Assembly: GCA_043228905.1 (NCBI GenBank)
Contig: JBHGNT010000005.1
Location: 14,880,001 to 14,944,000 of the forward strand
Source: Azolla caroliniana
Taxonomy: Eukaryota > Polypodiophyta
Direction: 5' to 3'
DNA: 64,000 nucleotides
In this document: piece by piece, positions 34,493 to 44,542 of the stretch
Layout: each line of letters starts with the position of its first letter
Position numbering within the stretch: the stretch's first letter is position 1
The notes under the pieces: model-generated
Databases searched by the model: none
Told to the model about the DNA's origin: nothing
The model's input: the letters and a program-made list of their open reading frames with translations, nothing else
Program-made: the position numbers and the translations under genes

Positions 34493-35895
34493 GGACGATC
34501 CGCTTGTGCTAGAGATCTATGTCCGATTCAATCTTCCATCCTTTGGCAAACAAGGCGGTGCCGACGTTGTTTGTGTCGAGGATGAACATCCTCCCATCTC
34601 TGCACCCTCTTCCTCGATGAAGCACCCGAGGTGCGTAAACCGCCCCTGCATCCCCTGGTCGACGATTTGTCCGATTGACACCAGGTTCTTTGTGATTGTC
34701 GGAACCTGTAATACATTCATCAGCTTCCCCCTCTGTTCGGCATGGCTCAAAGGGACTTCTTCGACATGCACAATCGGGTGAGGAGTGTTGTCTCCGGTTT
34801 CGACAACTCCCGGTTGATCCAGTTTCTCTAGAAAAGAGAACCACTCTTCGTGGCTCGTCATGTGGTTCAACGCACTAGAATCAACGTACCATACTTCCTC
34901 TGATTTGGAAGTAGTCTTCTTCATCGGGTTTGCCTTGTGTCTCATCACGAAGGCTGGCCCCTTTCCGGTTTTCCCGGTTCCGGATCCCGCCGATCCTTCC
35001 GCTTAGTGCGAGCTTTGTCGGTTTTCCCGGATCCGGATTTGTTCAAATCAACGCACTTCTTCCATCACTCACTCTCCCTATGGCCCTTTTTGCCACAGTA
35101 CCAGCATTCCGTGTCAGCTTTTCCTTGCCGGCTTCCGGCGCCGCTTCTTTGACTCACCCTACTTGTGGAGGGTTCGGAACTACTGTCGGCACCATCTCTG
35201 TGCCTTTGGTTCTGCTCTTGGCGGCCGCCTCCATTGCGTGCCGACCCACCTCATCCACCACATCCACCACATCCATGGGGCCGATATGTCTCCATGTACA
35301 ACATTCGGCCATCTGATTGAGTGGTCCTTGACCCACTCGCGTGGTTTTCTTCAATCATCAACATCGATTGCAAGTCGAAGAAAGTTGGTGGCCTTTCCCG
35401 GGTGCAGATCGCTGTCTGGATTGGCCCGTACCTTTGCGCTAGACCACCAAGGCAGATTTGTACCATCTCGTCTTAGTCCACCGTCAAGTTGATGGACCCG
35501 AGCACATCACAAGTCTCCTTTATCTTGGTGGTGTAGTCTGTAACTGACATGTCTCTTTGCCGGATGTTGTTCAACTCTTGCCGGAGCTGCAACTTACGGC
35601 CTGTGGTACTCGTGGTGAAAATCTTCCTCAGATTTCCCTAGGCCTCCTTCGGCGTTTTTACATCCTTTATGTAGTCGAGCATCTGGTTGTGCACACATGA
35701 CGCGAGGCAGTACAATACTCGGCTTGCTCCTTGCTCCCATACCGGGAAGTCCTCATGTGCCGGCTCCGGTGCTACCTCGTTCGTTCGTTCCACGAAGCTC
35801 CAATATCCATGCCCCATCAGGTACTGGTGCATCTTGTATGACCAGGACACGTAGTTGCTTCGGTCGAGCTTCTTTGTTGGAAGTGAACTCGCCAT
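34493..35895 (-). pseudogene. Copia-B gag, protease and start of integrase
   Basis: ATG at 35895 starts gag (MASSLPTKKLDRSNYVSW, then HQYLMGHGYWSF). A gag domain follows with DYTTKIKE and MVQICLGGLAQRYGPIQTA, then a zinc knuckle CWYCGKKGHRESE whose last Cys is lost. Next come the protease-like WYVDSSALNHMTSHEEWF (Gly-Ala replaced by Ser-Ala) and the pre-integrase VPTITKNLVSIGQIV. The frame breaks at several stops and shifts, and ends at LTR-E1 just after ESDIDL. The partner integrase piece continues at 28290. Closely similar to Copia-F, so both belong to one family. Confidence 0.9.
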
Positions 35896-36001
35896 TCCTC
35901 TGTCAATATCTTCTCTCTGTCTGTTGTTACTGGGTTCTAGGGTTCGTCCACGAAAGCAAGTGCCGAATGTAGAGGTTCTCAACCCTCGCGCTTTGATACC
36001 A

Positions 36002-36905
36002 TGTGAAAGTTAGCGTGCCGTGTGCCGAAGCGTTAGACAACCCGACTCAGCCGTATAGTAACAAAAAATGAGAAAAGGTTTAATGGAAAACTTAACACAG
36101 GGAGTATGCATGGAAGACAGAGAGAGAGAGAGAGAGCAGAACATAAACTTGATTAAAAAAAATGAAAACACTTTGTAACTCTATATATACAACGTGCTAA
36201 ACAACAACACTATTTATACAAGTACTCAAAAGGACTGACAGAAGTACTATGTACTTCAATGCTCATACGAGAGACTGACACTAACTACGAGACAATGATT
36301 ACCTAGTAGTCTAGGCTACTACTAGGCTTCCAGTTCACACTCGAATCCGGCTCTCCGATCCGTCTCCCCGATCCAATCAGTTGTTTCTGTTGGGAATATG
36401 TCCCTCTAGTGGGAGGAAGATCCGACCGTCAGGAAAGCCGACAGTCGAGGAACTGAGTTGCGTAAGTATATTTGTAACTAGGGCAAACTTTAATTGTGTG
36501 GAATAGAGTGTACAGAAGTTTGGTGTGTGCAAGAGAGCGAGTGAGAGAGAGAAGGTATAGCCGTGCCATAGCTGTGTGTATAACAGTAGACGCGAAGAGC
36601 CTTGTGCGGCTGATACACTCGACAGAGTGTTGTAATCATCTCCGTGTTGTATATCCACTTCATATAGTGAAGATTCTATTCACCCGTGGTTTTCCCTGTT
36701 TCAGGGTTTCCACGTAATCTCTGTGCACCATTGTTTATCTTGTCTATTCTGCTATTAGAGTGTGATTCATATTTCAGCGTTGTTTGTCTATTGTGGTTTG
36801 AATTTCGCAACGATTGCTCATCAGTTTCCAGATATCATTCGGATACCGATCCGGCTCATCCTTCCGGATGCCGATCCGGATCTGGTTGAGCTTGCTCGCT
36901 CAACA
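36002..36905 (-). repeat. Copia-B 5' LTR, split by solo LTR-C
   Basis: Starts TGTGAAAGTTAG after the primer-site complement GCTTTGATACCA (35990-36001) and ends CTCGCTCAACA. Without LTR-C and one duplication copy it is about 463 bp, close to the 422-bp LTR of Copia-F. Confidence 0.9.
36388..36823 (+). mobile_element. Solo LTR-C (436 bp)
   Basis: TGTTGGGAATATG to GCTCATCA, flanked by a perfect GTTTC duplication (36383-36387 and 36824-36828). No internal sequence remains, as expected after LTR-LTR recombination. Its GTGGTTTTCCCT...TTCCACGTAA segment resembles the Copia-I LTR at about 60390-60420, so it probably belongs to a related lineage in the same orientation. Confidence 0.88.
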
Positions 36906-36914
36906 ATTGACATA

Positions 36915-37940
36915 ATGAATACTCAAATGGGGAGCGCTCTCCTTAGCGAGAAGTTGGACCGAAACAACTTTGCATCTTGGGAGTACAAGATGCACCAATA
37001 CCTTGTCGGTCAAGGTTATTGGGGCTACATCAAAGGAGCAGAAGAAAATTGACCCGACCCAAAGGACGCCGACTACTCAACATGAGAGAAAGCGGTGAGT
37101 CGAGTAATGTATTGCTTGGTCACATGTGTTCATGACCACATGCTCAGCTACATTTGAGAAGCCGAGACGCCGAAGGAAGCATGGGAGAATCATAAGAAGA
37201 TTTTCGCGGCCAACATAGCCGCAAGAAAGCTTCAACTCCACCAAGAGTTGAATAATATCCAACAAATGGATATGTCCATCACAAGCTACACCTTGAAGAT
37301 CAAGGACCTTTGTGATTCACTCTGCTCAATAAGCATCAATGTGGAGGATGATGACATGGTGCAAATATGCCTCGACGGCCTTGCACCACGGTTCGGGCCG
37401 ATGAGGACCGCCTTACTAACAGGGGAGAATCCTCCCTCGTTCTTTGATCTTCAATCCATGTTGTTGGTTGAAGAAAACCATGTTCGAACAAGGTGCAACA
37501 CCTCAGCAAGCCACATGCTCTACAAGCATTCAAATGGAGGAAGAGAACACGGCCGAGCAAGTGGCCGATTCAGCCAAGGACGAGGTAGACGAGGTCCAAC
37601 TTACGAAAACAACTCCCAATTTTGACAACAAGACGAAAGCCATCGAGGATTCTTTATAGGAAGGGGGAGCTTCCATTCCAGTTTGAGCTGACAAACCTCA
37701 ATCGGATGCAAATATTCGGCAAAATTGGTCACCATGAAAAAGAGTGCCGAAAGAGGAAGCGCGACTCAACTTCCACAAATCGACAACTCATCAATTACGC
37801 CACCAACTCTGACTATGATGATCATGGTGGAATGTTCGTGATGAGACATAGAGCAAATTCTATGCCAACTTCTACATCGAATAGTGCCTCTAGTTCGGAA
37901 GACATATGGTTCGTCGACTCCGGTGCCTCGAACCATATGA
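36915..37940 (+). pseudogene. Copia-A gag and start of protease
   Basis: ATG at 36915 begins gag (MNTQMGSALLSEKLDRNN, then HQYLVGQGYWGYI). The frame is interrupted by TGA at 37050 and twice more in the next 110 bases, then open with LQLHQELNNIQQ and MVQICLDGLAPRFGPMRTA to 37625. A frameshift near 37716 falls inside the zinc knuckle (CKY...GKIGHHEKEC), apparently a lost base. The protease motif WFVDSGASNHM ends exactly at the LTR-K insertion point. The gag is related to those of Copia-B and Copia-F but is clearly older. Confidence 0.88.
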
Positions 37941-38804
37941 TGTTGTCGTAGTGTAATTCGCACACTACGTGAAAAATTGCATTTTTGGTCTCTCCGGATA
38001 GGACATGGAGTACCCGGTGAGAACTGGAAGGAGGAACCGGTAAGGAAGACCCGATGAGAACCGGATGAAGGATGGAATCGGTAAGGAGGAACCGGTGAGA
38101 ACCGAATGAAGGATGGAATCGGCAAGGAGGAACCGGTAAGGAGACCTGGTAAGAACCAGATCAAGCAGAACCGGCAAGAGCCGGATAAAGAAGGCTGGTG
38201 AGAGTCTCTCACCGGATGAAGAGACAAATTTGTAAATAGAAGAAAAGATTGTTACATGCATAGGGTAGGATTCAAACCCTGTACCTCCATGTTAACGATT
38301 TTTAAGCCTTACCACTATACTAGCATATTATGAATTTTAAAGTTATACTAAACTTTATCCCATGTAAATATTCTAGATATGCATGGTACAAAAAGTTATT
38401 CATGCATACACACTCGAGTTAAAAGAAAAGATGGGATAGAAAGCTAATCATGCACATGCAGTGTGCATGAAAACTAAAGTTAGGAAAAGCATGATGCTTG
38501 CATGTGATAAACTTAGACTCTTCCAACACTATATAAGGAAGAGAGAAAGATGTATAGGTGTTGTTGATTTTTATAAGGTTGAATAATATAAAATAATCGT
38601 GGGATTCACGATTTTGCCATCTATTTCTCTCTTACAATCTAAGTATCAATTAATACACTATACTCGTGGGATTCACGAGTTTCATATCTTCTTCTTGCAA
38701 TCTCTTCCGAACTAACATGATCTCATATTCTTCTTTCTCCTAGTCCAAAACCTAGCGGTTCCCACCCGACTCACGCAAACGATCCGGCGTTGAAAGGCAC
38801 AACA
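37941..38804. mobile_element. LTR-K: 864-bp insertion in the Copia-A protease
   Basis: Starts TGTTGTCGTAG and ends AAAGGCACAACA, with 6-bp terminal inverted repeats TGTTGT/ACAACA and a TATATAA box at 38530-38536. Removing it rejoins SNHM to TSHQEFFENF in frame, the expected Copia protease sequence, so the ends are well set. No target duplication could be matched. The first 30 bases hold an 8-bp perfect hairpin (37947-37954 with 37962-37969). Bases 38018-38220 contain diverged GGAACCGGTAAGGA-type repeats. Most likely a solo LTR. Confidence 0.7.
38262..38338 (-). ncRNA. tRNA-like (SINE-head-like) module in LTR-K
   Basis: On the minus strand AGTATAGTGGTAAGGC (A-box-like) is followed about 36 bases later by GGGTTTGAATCC (B-box-like). 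The TAGTGGTAAGGC core is identical to the module at 28677-28752. No full tRNA fold or anticodon stem could be confirmed. Confidence 0.5.
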
Positions 38805-39835
38805 ACGTCCCATCAAGAATTTTTTGAGAACTTCAAGAGCCAGATCAACCAGGTTATGTCGAAACTAGAGACGACACTACTCATCTGATTCGGCGCATCA
38901 GCAATGTTCCATTCGGAAAAGAAGGTAACCAAACTTACATTAAGAATGTCTTGCATGTACCAACCATTACGAAGAATTTGGTCTCCGTTGACCAAATTGT
39001 TGTGCAAGGGATGCAAGTTCGATTTGATCAAGGCAGTTGCTTCATTGAGAAAGAGGGTCTACTCATTGTTCACGGACAAAGAGAGGGCCGAATGTTCATT
39101 CTCGAATCGCACGAGATGAAATCGTCCATGTTTGCAAAAGGCACCAAAGCCGACACCGACATAGAGTTGTGGCACAAGTACATTGGCCACATCAACCTCC
39201 AAAAGCTCAAGGCAATGCAATCGAAAAGAGTCGTCATTAGACTCCCGACCTTCAAAGAGAAAGAGATTGAAGGCGTAAGTGCAGCCTGCCAATTCGGCAA
39301 GCAACATCAACACCCGTTTCCGAAGGAGAGGAACGTGCATAAAGGCATATTGGATGTATGGGGACCGTCTCAGACGACTACATTCGGCAGATGTCGATAC
39401 TATGTGGCCTTCATCGACAACTTCTCGAAGCACACCTGGATCTACCCCATGCGACAAAAGAGCGAAGTGTTCAGACACTTCCAAAACTTCAAGAGTAGAG
39501 TCGAAAAGGAAATAGGTCAACATGTACGATGTCTTCGGTCGGATGGAGGAAAAGGGTACTCCTCTAACAAATTTTCAGCTTTTCTCCGGAAAGAAGGAAT
39601 TCAGCAAGAGTTTTCATGTCGGCATACACCGCAACAAAAGAGAGTAGCCGAACACAAAAATCAACACATCCTCAAAGTAGCACGGGCCATGATGAACAAA
39701 AAGCACATGCCGAAGTCATATTGGGCCGAAATAGTGAATACTGTCGTCTACCTCATGAATCGGTGCACGACATCGAAGTGCATGAGGTTACCTCGCACAA
39801 GAAGTTTTTCGGAAAGAAGTTGGATTTGTCGTCGG
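38805..39835 (+). pseudogene. Copia-A protease tail and integrase
   Basis: After LTR-K the frame continues with TSHQEFFENFKSQINQ, then, with shifts, the pre-integrase VLHVPTITKNLVSVDQIV, WHKYIGHINLQKLKAM, CQFGKQH, LDVWGPSQTT, the core RYYVAFIDNFSKHTWIYP, RSDGGKGYSSNKF and CRHTPQQKRVAEHKNQ. From 38951 to about 39835 the frame is open. The integrase core Asp residues are visible. The homology ends near KKLDLS, where the Copia-H leader begins. Confidence 0.9.
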
Positions 39836-41113
39836 CGTCTCGAACACACAATCACGAATAAGCGGTGGGCTTAGTGGATTTCCTAAACCACACGCTCTGA
39901 TACCATGTTAAGTAATTAGGTAATTAACTAGGGTTAATTAGAGACTAATTATATGATTACGTTAAGCATCGGAAGATTAGTATAATATGCACGTGAGAGT
40001 GTGTGAGAGGAAGAGAGAGAGAGAGAGGAAGTTACACTTATGAGCACGAAGATAAATGGGGGATGATTGACTATATTGAAAAGTGTTATCCACATACAAA
40101 AATACCCACAATGAGGTATATATATGTGAAAGTGTTTTTAGAATCTAAGCCATTGAACATTAGAAGACTATAAAGTATGGATAACTCACATTTGGAGGCT
40201 AAGAACACGAACCAAGACCTTAGGAAGAAGTCAAAAGTAAAAGTACGAGACCAAGAGAAAAGTAAAAAGAGAAAAAGCGGACCATAAAAAATAGTAAAAA
40301 AGGAATGGTCATAATGCCTTCGTGTGTGACCCAAATATTATGTTTAAATATGGGTTAGAAAGCTTGTAAAGAGAGCTATCTATAGATTTTTAAATCACTA
40401 AATTTGGAGCTATGATGAGGGAGATATGACGATTAGAAAGTCGTTGGGTCTTAGCTTAAAATAGGAGATAAAAAGCTTCTAAAAATAGCGTGAACGAGGA
40501 GGAAGAAGAAAATTATAAAAGAAGAAGTGAGGAGACTAATAGGGAGAGGATCCTAATAGAGGAGAGGGAGTCTTAGGAATAGATATCTTAATGAAAGAGG
40601 AAGGGTCTTAATTGTGGTTTTGGAGTGATTGGTAGTAAGAAGGTCTTTGGTTTCTTAGTTGAATGTGGAGTTTATCTCCTTTGTATTGTCTTGATGTTGG
40701 AATATCATAACAATCTTATCTCTTTCTCATCTTCTCTATCTTTTTTCTTAATTTCTTGAGTCTCTCTCTCCAATTTGTAGATACCTTGATCTATATAATA
40801 TATTATGAGTCACAACTCCATCTTATCGGTTTGGTCAAGCCCTCATATAGTGTAAAATTACCCTTTGTCTTAAACACCCTATCAATATACAACCCATGTG
40901 CAAAGGTGCACATGTGTGGGTAGAACATAGGTACTTATGTGTAAGTTCTACATTAAATGTACTAAGGAGTGGAGGATCTAGAATATCCCACTTAAGTACA
41001 AGGTCTTATTTAAAGGCTTAAGGTCAATACATTAACTAGATTTGATCTAGGTAACTACTAAGTTACATGTGTTGACTAACTAGATTAAACTAGTTGAGCT
41101 TGATATCTCAACA
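39836..41113 (-). mobile_element. Copia-H remnant: leader, primer site and 1.2-kb LTR
   Basis: Bases 39894-39905 are the complement of the primer site TGGTATCAGAGC. The LTR is 39906-41113: on its own strand it starts TGTTGAGATATC and ends ATTACTTAACA. Left of the primer site only about 60-70 bases of leader remain before Copia-A integrase sequence. No gag or pol is present, so this is a truncated element. Confidence 0.75.
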
Positions 41114-41755
41114 CATGGGCATGCCCGAACGCTCCCTCGTCACAAGACGTCGAACGTACGAGGAAGACACAAAACACACACACAAATGCTCGTACGCCTT
41201 TATGAGGAGGAGAGGTGCATGGGCAAGCCCGAACGCTCCCTCGTCACAAGACGACCGAACATACAAGGAAGTCAGAAACACACACACAAATGCTCGTACA
41301 TCTTTATGAGGAGGAGAGGTGCATGGGCACGCCCAAAACGCTCCCTCGTCACAAGACAGCCGAACGTACAAGGAAGACACAAACACACACACAAAATGCT
41401 CGTACGCCTTTATGAGGAGGAGAGGTGCATGGGCAAGCCCAAACGCTCCCTCGTCACGAGACGAACGAACATACAAGGAAGACACAAACACACGCACAAA
41501 ATGCTCGTATGCCTTTATGAGGAGGAGAGGTGCATGGGGCATGGGGCATGGGCAAGGCCGAAACAGTCCCTCGTCACAAGACGGCCGAACGTACAAGGAA
41601 GACACAAACACACGCACAAATGCTCGTACACCTTTATGAGGAGGAGAGGTGCATGGGGCATGGGCAAGGCCGAAACGGTCCCTCGTCACAAGACGATCGA
41701 ACGTACAAGGAAGACACAAAACACACGCACAAAATGCTCGTATGACTTTATGAAT
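41114..41755. repeat. Six-copy 104-119-bp minisatellite
   Basis: Units begin with CATGGGCA at 41114, 41218, 41322, 41428, 41533 and 41652. Each carries CTCCCTCGTCACAAGACG, GTACAAGGAAGACACAAA, ACACACAAA and CCTTTATGAGGAGGAGAGGT. The fifth copy has an extra CATGGGG-type insertion. Several reading frames stay open through the array on both strands, but the predicted peptides are only repeats of PSSQD- or SLYVR-like units. The right end runs directly into the Gypsy-E gag. Confidence 0.9.
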
Positions 41756-42236
41756 AGTAGGACCTTGCTTGTGCCGAGAGTCGCGCGATGCGCTTCTCAA
41801 ATTCTTGTAGAAGTACCATAGTATTTCTCCCCTTGTTGGGAAGCTCTACCCACTCCATTAGATCCCTTTTCGAAATTCTGCGTGAGTCATCAAGGCCGTA
41901 CTTCTTGAGGAGTCTTTCTTTGAACTCCACCCAATTGCAACAGTCCGCTTGGATCTCGAATACCTCTGCGTGGATACTCAATGTTACCACTTTAGCGAAT
42001 CCGGTTAGCCGCCTATCTTCGGGGACGTTTCACATAAGCATTTCGGCCTTATAGGCATCCAAGTAGCTCGTGGTATCTCTTCCATTGAACCGGCCTGTTG
42101 TGTTGACCACCGTCTCTATGGCCCGGTCTAGGCCGGTGATGCCTTCTCGAGCATTTACCAAGTGGTTCACCGCCGCCGCCATAACTTCAACGAGTTCTCC
42201 TCCTCGCATCTTGGTTCTCCCTTGCCGCCCTTTCAT
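41748..42236 (-). pseudogene. Gypsy-E gag, 5' part
   Basis: A capsid-like Retrotrans_gag segment starting at ATG 42236 (MKGRQGRTKMRGGELV). It continues with SYLDAYKAEMLM, a TGA at 42030-42032, then NVPEDRRLTGFAKVVTLSIH and KERLLKKYGLDDS to QEFEKRIARLSAQ. The gag at 59540-60084 has AEMVVRDILEDRR at the stop, which supports an Arg codon (CGA) changed to TGA. The frame ends where the minisatellite begins, and no pol follows. The gene lies 18 bases inside the 5' LTR. Confidence 0.8.
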
Positions 42237-42253
42237 GTCGGGTTCACCAATGA

Positions 42254-42983
42254 TGTCGCGTATTTCCGCGCGTGCGTGTAGAATAAGGCGGGACCACGGG
42301 GGTCTTAGACTAGGGAGTAGATGGGAAGACGGGTATGAGCAAAGTGGAAGAGATTAACACGGTAGAGAAAGTAGAAAGAGACAAGATTTATGAAGTTATG
42401 TATATTATGGGCATGAAAGCCGCAATGCGATTACAACCGCGACCGTGTGGGCCGGACTCAAAACATAAGTAGAATGTAAACCCTAATCGGATAAGTAAAG
42501 AAAGAGATGAAGAAAACCCTAGAAGAAACCCTAAACCGAAAAGAAACCCTCATCCTAAGTGGTATACCTCTTCTCACTTAAAATAGGCAACCCCCTCAAT
42601 GGTGCCCCTTCCTCTCCTTTTATAGCATAAGGAGAGAAAGCTGTTACAAAAGGGAGAGACTAAATATCCCCTTCATTCAATGGGGGATATTTGCTTAGAT
42701 TCTAGGAGGAGGGATTGATGGGGCCTTAACTCCCACTCCTCACACATACTACTATGCCCATTACTCACCTCGTACTCCTATGTACCCCTCTCTTTCTCAT
42801 GTGGATGTGCACATAACTGCACATCACATTTACACTTTAGGAATCTTGTGGTGCATTTCTTACAATTTACATTTGTTCTTATTAATATTTTACAAATACA
42901 TCATGTGCGTGTGCAACGTTGCACACCCCGGTTTTGCTCACTCCGCTCGGTTTTCCCCCCTATGGACGAAAATCTTCACGACA
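42254..42983 (-). repeat. LTR-E2: 5' LTR of Gypsy-E (730 bp)
   Basis: TGTCGCGTATTTCC to CTTCACGACA on the plus strand; its ends match LTR-E1. On the minus strand it is followed by TGGTGAACCC, which could be a primer site, and then by the gag ATG. Copia-A reverse transcriptase resumes immediately to the right, so this end is the true insertion edge. The left end of the element is lost. Confidence 0.78.
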
Positions 42984-42989
42984 ATGGAA

Positions 42990-43729
42990 GAGTGCGAACG
43001 GACGCAGTATTGACAATTGATCAGGAGTCTCATCTATCTCATGATCACTTGACCCGACCTCATCTATCCGGTTGGTCTCCTTAGCCAATTCATGCAAACT
43101 CCACGAGATATTCATTTGGATTGCGCTACACGAGTGTTGCGATACGTGAGCGACACATAGATTGTGGCATTCTCTACAAAGTGGCAATGCCAATTCGACT
43201 CGAAGGGTACACAGATGCAGATTGAGCTTACTACAAAGCCGATTGACGATCGACCTCCGGATTTGTTTTCTCCCTCGGTAGTGAAGCGATTTCGTGGAGT
43301 AGCAAGAAGCAGCCGACTATTGCACTTTTGAGCACAGAGGCTGAGTACATGGACGTGGTTGTGGCTGCATGTGAAGTCGTATGGCTCAAGAGGATTTTGA
43401 AGGATCTGGGTGTTCCCATCAAGGATCTAACCCCCCTTTACTACGACGACATGAACAATATTTATCTAGCTCGGAACCCGGTGTTCCACGCACACACGAA
43501 GCATATCAAAGTGCACTATCACTTCATTCGAGAGCGCGTTCAGGCAGGAGATGTCGACCTTCAACACATCAATACGGATCTTCCAACAACCAACATCTTC
43601 ACCAAAGCCCTAGGAGCCGACAAGCTTCGACAATTCATGTCAAATCTTGGATTGATGATCCCTGACTTGCCAAGCTTTAGAGGGAGTACAAGAGAGAACT
43701 GGATGCCATCCGAACTGGGTACCAACTAA
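42990..43729 (+). pseudogene. Copia-A reverse transcriptase end and RNase H
   Basis: Starts within the GSLIYL...RPDL region of reverse transcriptase, in several frames with stops. From 43190 it shows GYTDAD, RRSTSGFVFSLGSEAISW, SSKKQPTIALLSTEAEY, HAHTKHIKVHYHFIRERV and NIFTKALGADKLR. The C-terminal 133 codons (43328-43729) are open. Everything between the integrase end and this point, including the YVDD site, is missing. Confidence 0.88.
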
Positions 43730-43800
43730 AGTGGACACCGGATATCGTCCTCGCCACCTACTAGCCGAAGCGGATCAACTGAAAGGCACCGACCCGAGTT

Positions 43801-44272
43801 GAGCTTGAGGGGGCATGTTGAAAATCAAGCTCAACCTATCCTTGTGTGTGAACACACCCTTTGAGAATCTATGAGCACTCAAAGGTCGAAAGTCACGCCA
43901 CTACTCTCTACACATTAACTATGTGTCATAGAATCATATTCTATGACACATAACTAATGAGTTTCATATTCCCCATGACTAATGAGTCTTCACATTCCCC
44001 AAGAGAGAGTGGTTGTTATAGTTAGTTAATGAAGAGAGAGGGTGACTATATATAAAGCACCCTCCTCCTACTTCATATAGTGTCGATTGTCCTCCCTGGT
44101 AATGCTACATTTTGTAATTGGTATTCTCCTTGTTGATACACCTTCTCCTTGAGTACTTCATTTTTCTATCATTTATTTATCTTGTGTTTTCTCTTCTCTC
44201 CTTTCTTTCCTCTCACAGATACACATAACACACATCTCTTCCGCTACACAGAATGATATCTAATTCTTTACA
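43801..44272 (+). repeat. Copia-A polypurine tract and 3' LTR
   Basis: GAGCTTGAGGGGGCA (43801-43815) is the polypurine tract. The LTR 43816-44272 starts TGTTGAAAATC and ends CTTTACA. A perfect 15-bp hairpin with a 3-base loop lies at 43920-43952 (arm TATGTGTCATAGAAT). Confidence 0.92.
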
Positions 44273-44542
44273 GGGACAATGATATATGATTTAAATCTCT
44301 TTGTGTTTATCTTCGAAACTAATAATAACAACTTTCTTACAAGTTAGTTCACACAATTGTTCAAGAAAACATGAAAATATGATGTTAGCAAGTTTATCCG
44401 GCGAATTAGTTATATATTGGTTATGTGAATTCTAATCTATGTCATAATTGATGCATATAACCTCTTCAAACAACACCGTAAATCATTAACAATATATAGC
44501 ACACAAGGGTCGATGGATTATGAGTGTCTAATAGTATATTGC
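44273..44542. other. GT61 3' flank
   Basis: AT-rich sequence between the Copia-A target duplication and the GT61 stop codon, expected to hold the gene's 3' UTR and polyadenylation signals. Copia-A thus inserted within about 270 bp of the coding end. Confidence 0.5.

Larger units (their letters stand above)
24594..36905 (-). mobile_element. Copia-B: Copia element inserted beside the Copia-A gag start
   Basis: A minus-strand Copia bounded by LTRs at 24594-24893 (3') and 36002-36905 (5') and flanked by a perfect 5-bp duplication ATTGA (24589-24593 and 36906-36910). Removing it rejoins the Copia-A leader to its gag ATG at 36915. Gag, protease, integrase, reverse transcriptase and RNase H are all recognisable but carry stops and frameshifts. 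It hosts LTR-E1 (with Copia-D inside) in the integrase and solo LTR-C in its 5' LTR. Confidence 0.93.
23996..44272 (+). mobile_element. Copia-A: outermost LTR retrotransposon of a 20-kb nest
   Basis: A plus-strand Copia element defined by two related LTRs (23996-24440 and 43816-44272). Its flanks GGGAT (23991-23995) and GGGAC (44273-44277) look like a 5-bp target duplication with one change. Its own parts in order: LTR, primer site, leader (to 24593), gag (36915-37940), protease and integrase (38805-about 39835), end of reverse transcriptase plus RNase H (42990-43729), polypurine tract and LTR. The rest is later insertions. Most of reverse transcriptase is missing, so the element is dead. By eye its LTRs differ at roughly one site in twenty, so it is the oldest layer. 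Confidence 0.9.

Noticed and set aside
37941-38804. Helitron with terminal hairpin
   Set aside because: The hairpin is at the very edge, there is no TC...CTRR pair of ends, and a TATA box with TG...CA ends fits an LTR better.
41108-41821. 230-aa minus and 211-aa plus ORFs
   Set aside because: Both are readings of the 104-bp minisatellite; the unit peptide changes frame between copies.
42250-42987. ATGA/ATGG as a target duplication of LTR-E2
   Set aside because: Gag follows directly on one side, so LTR-E2 is not a solo insertion and the two flanks are not both outside ends.
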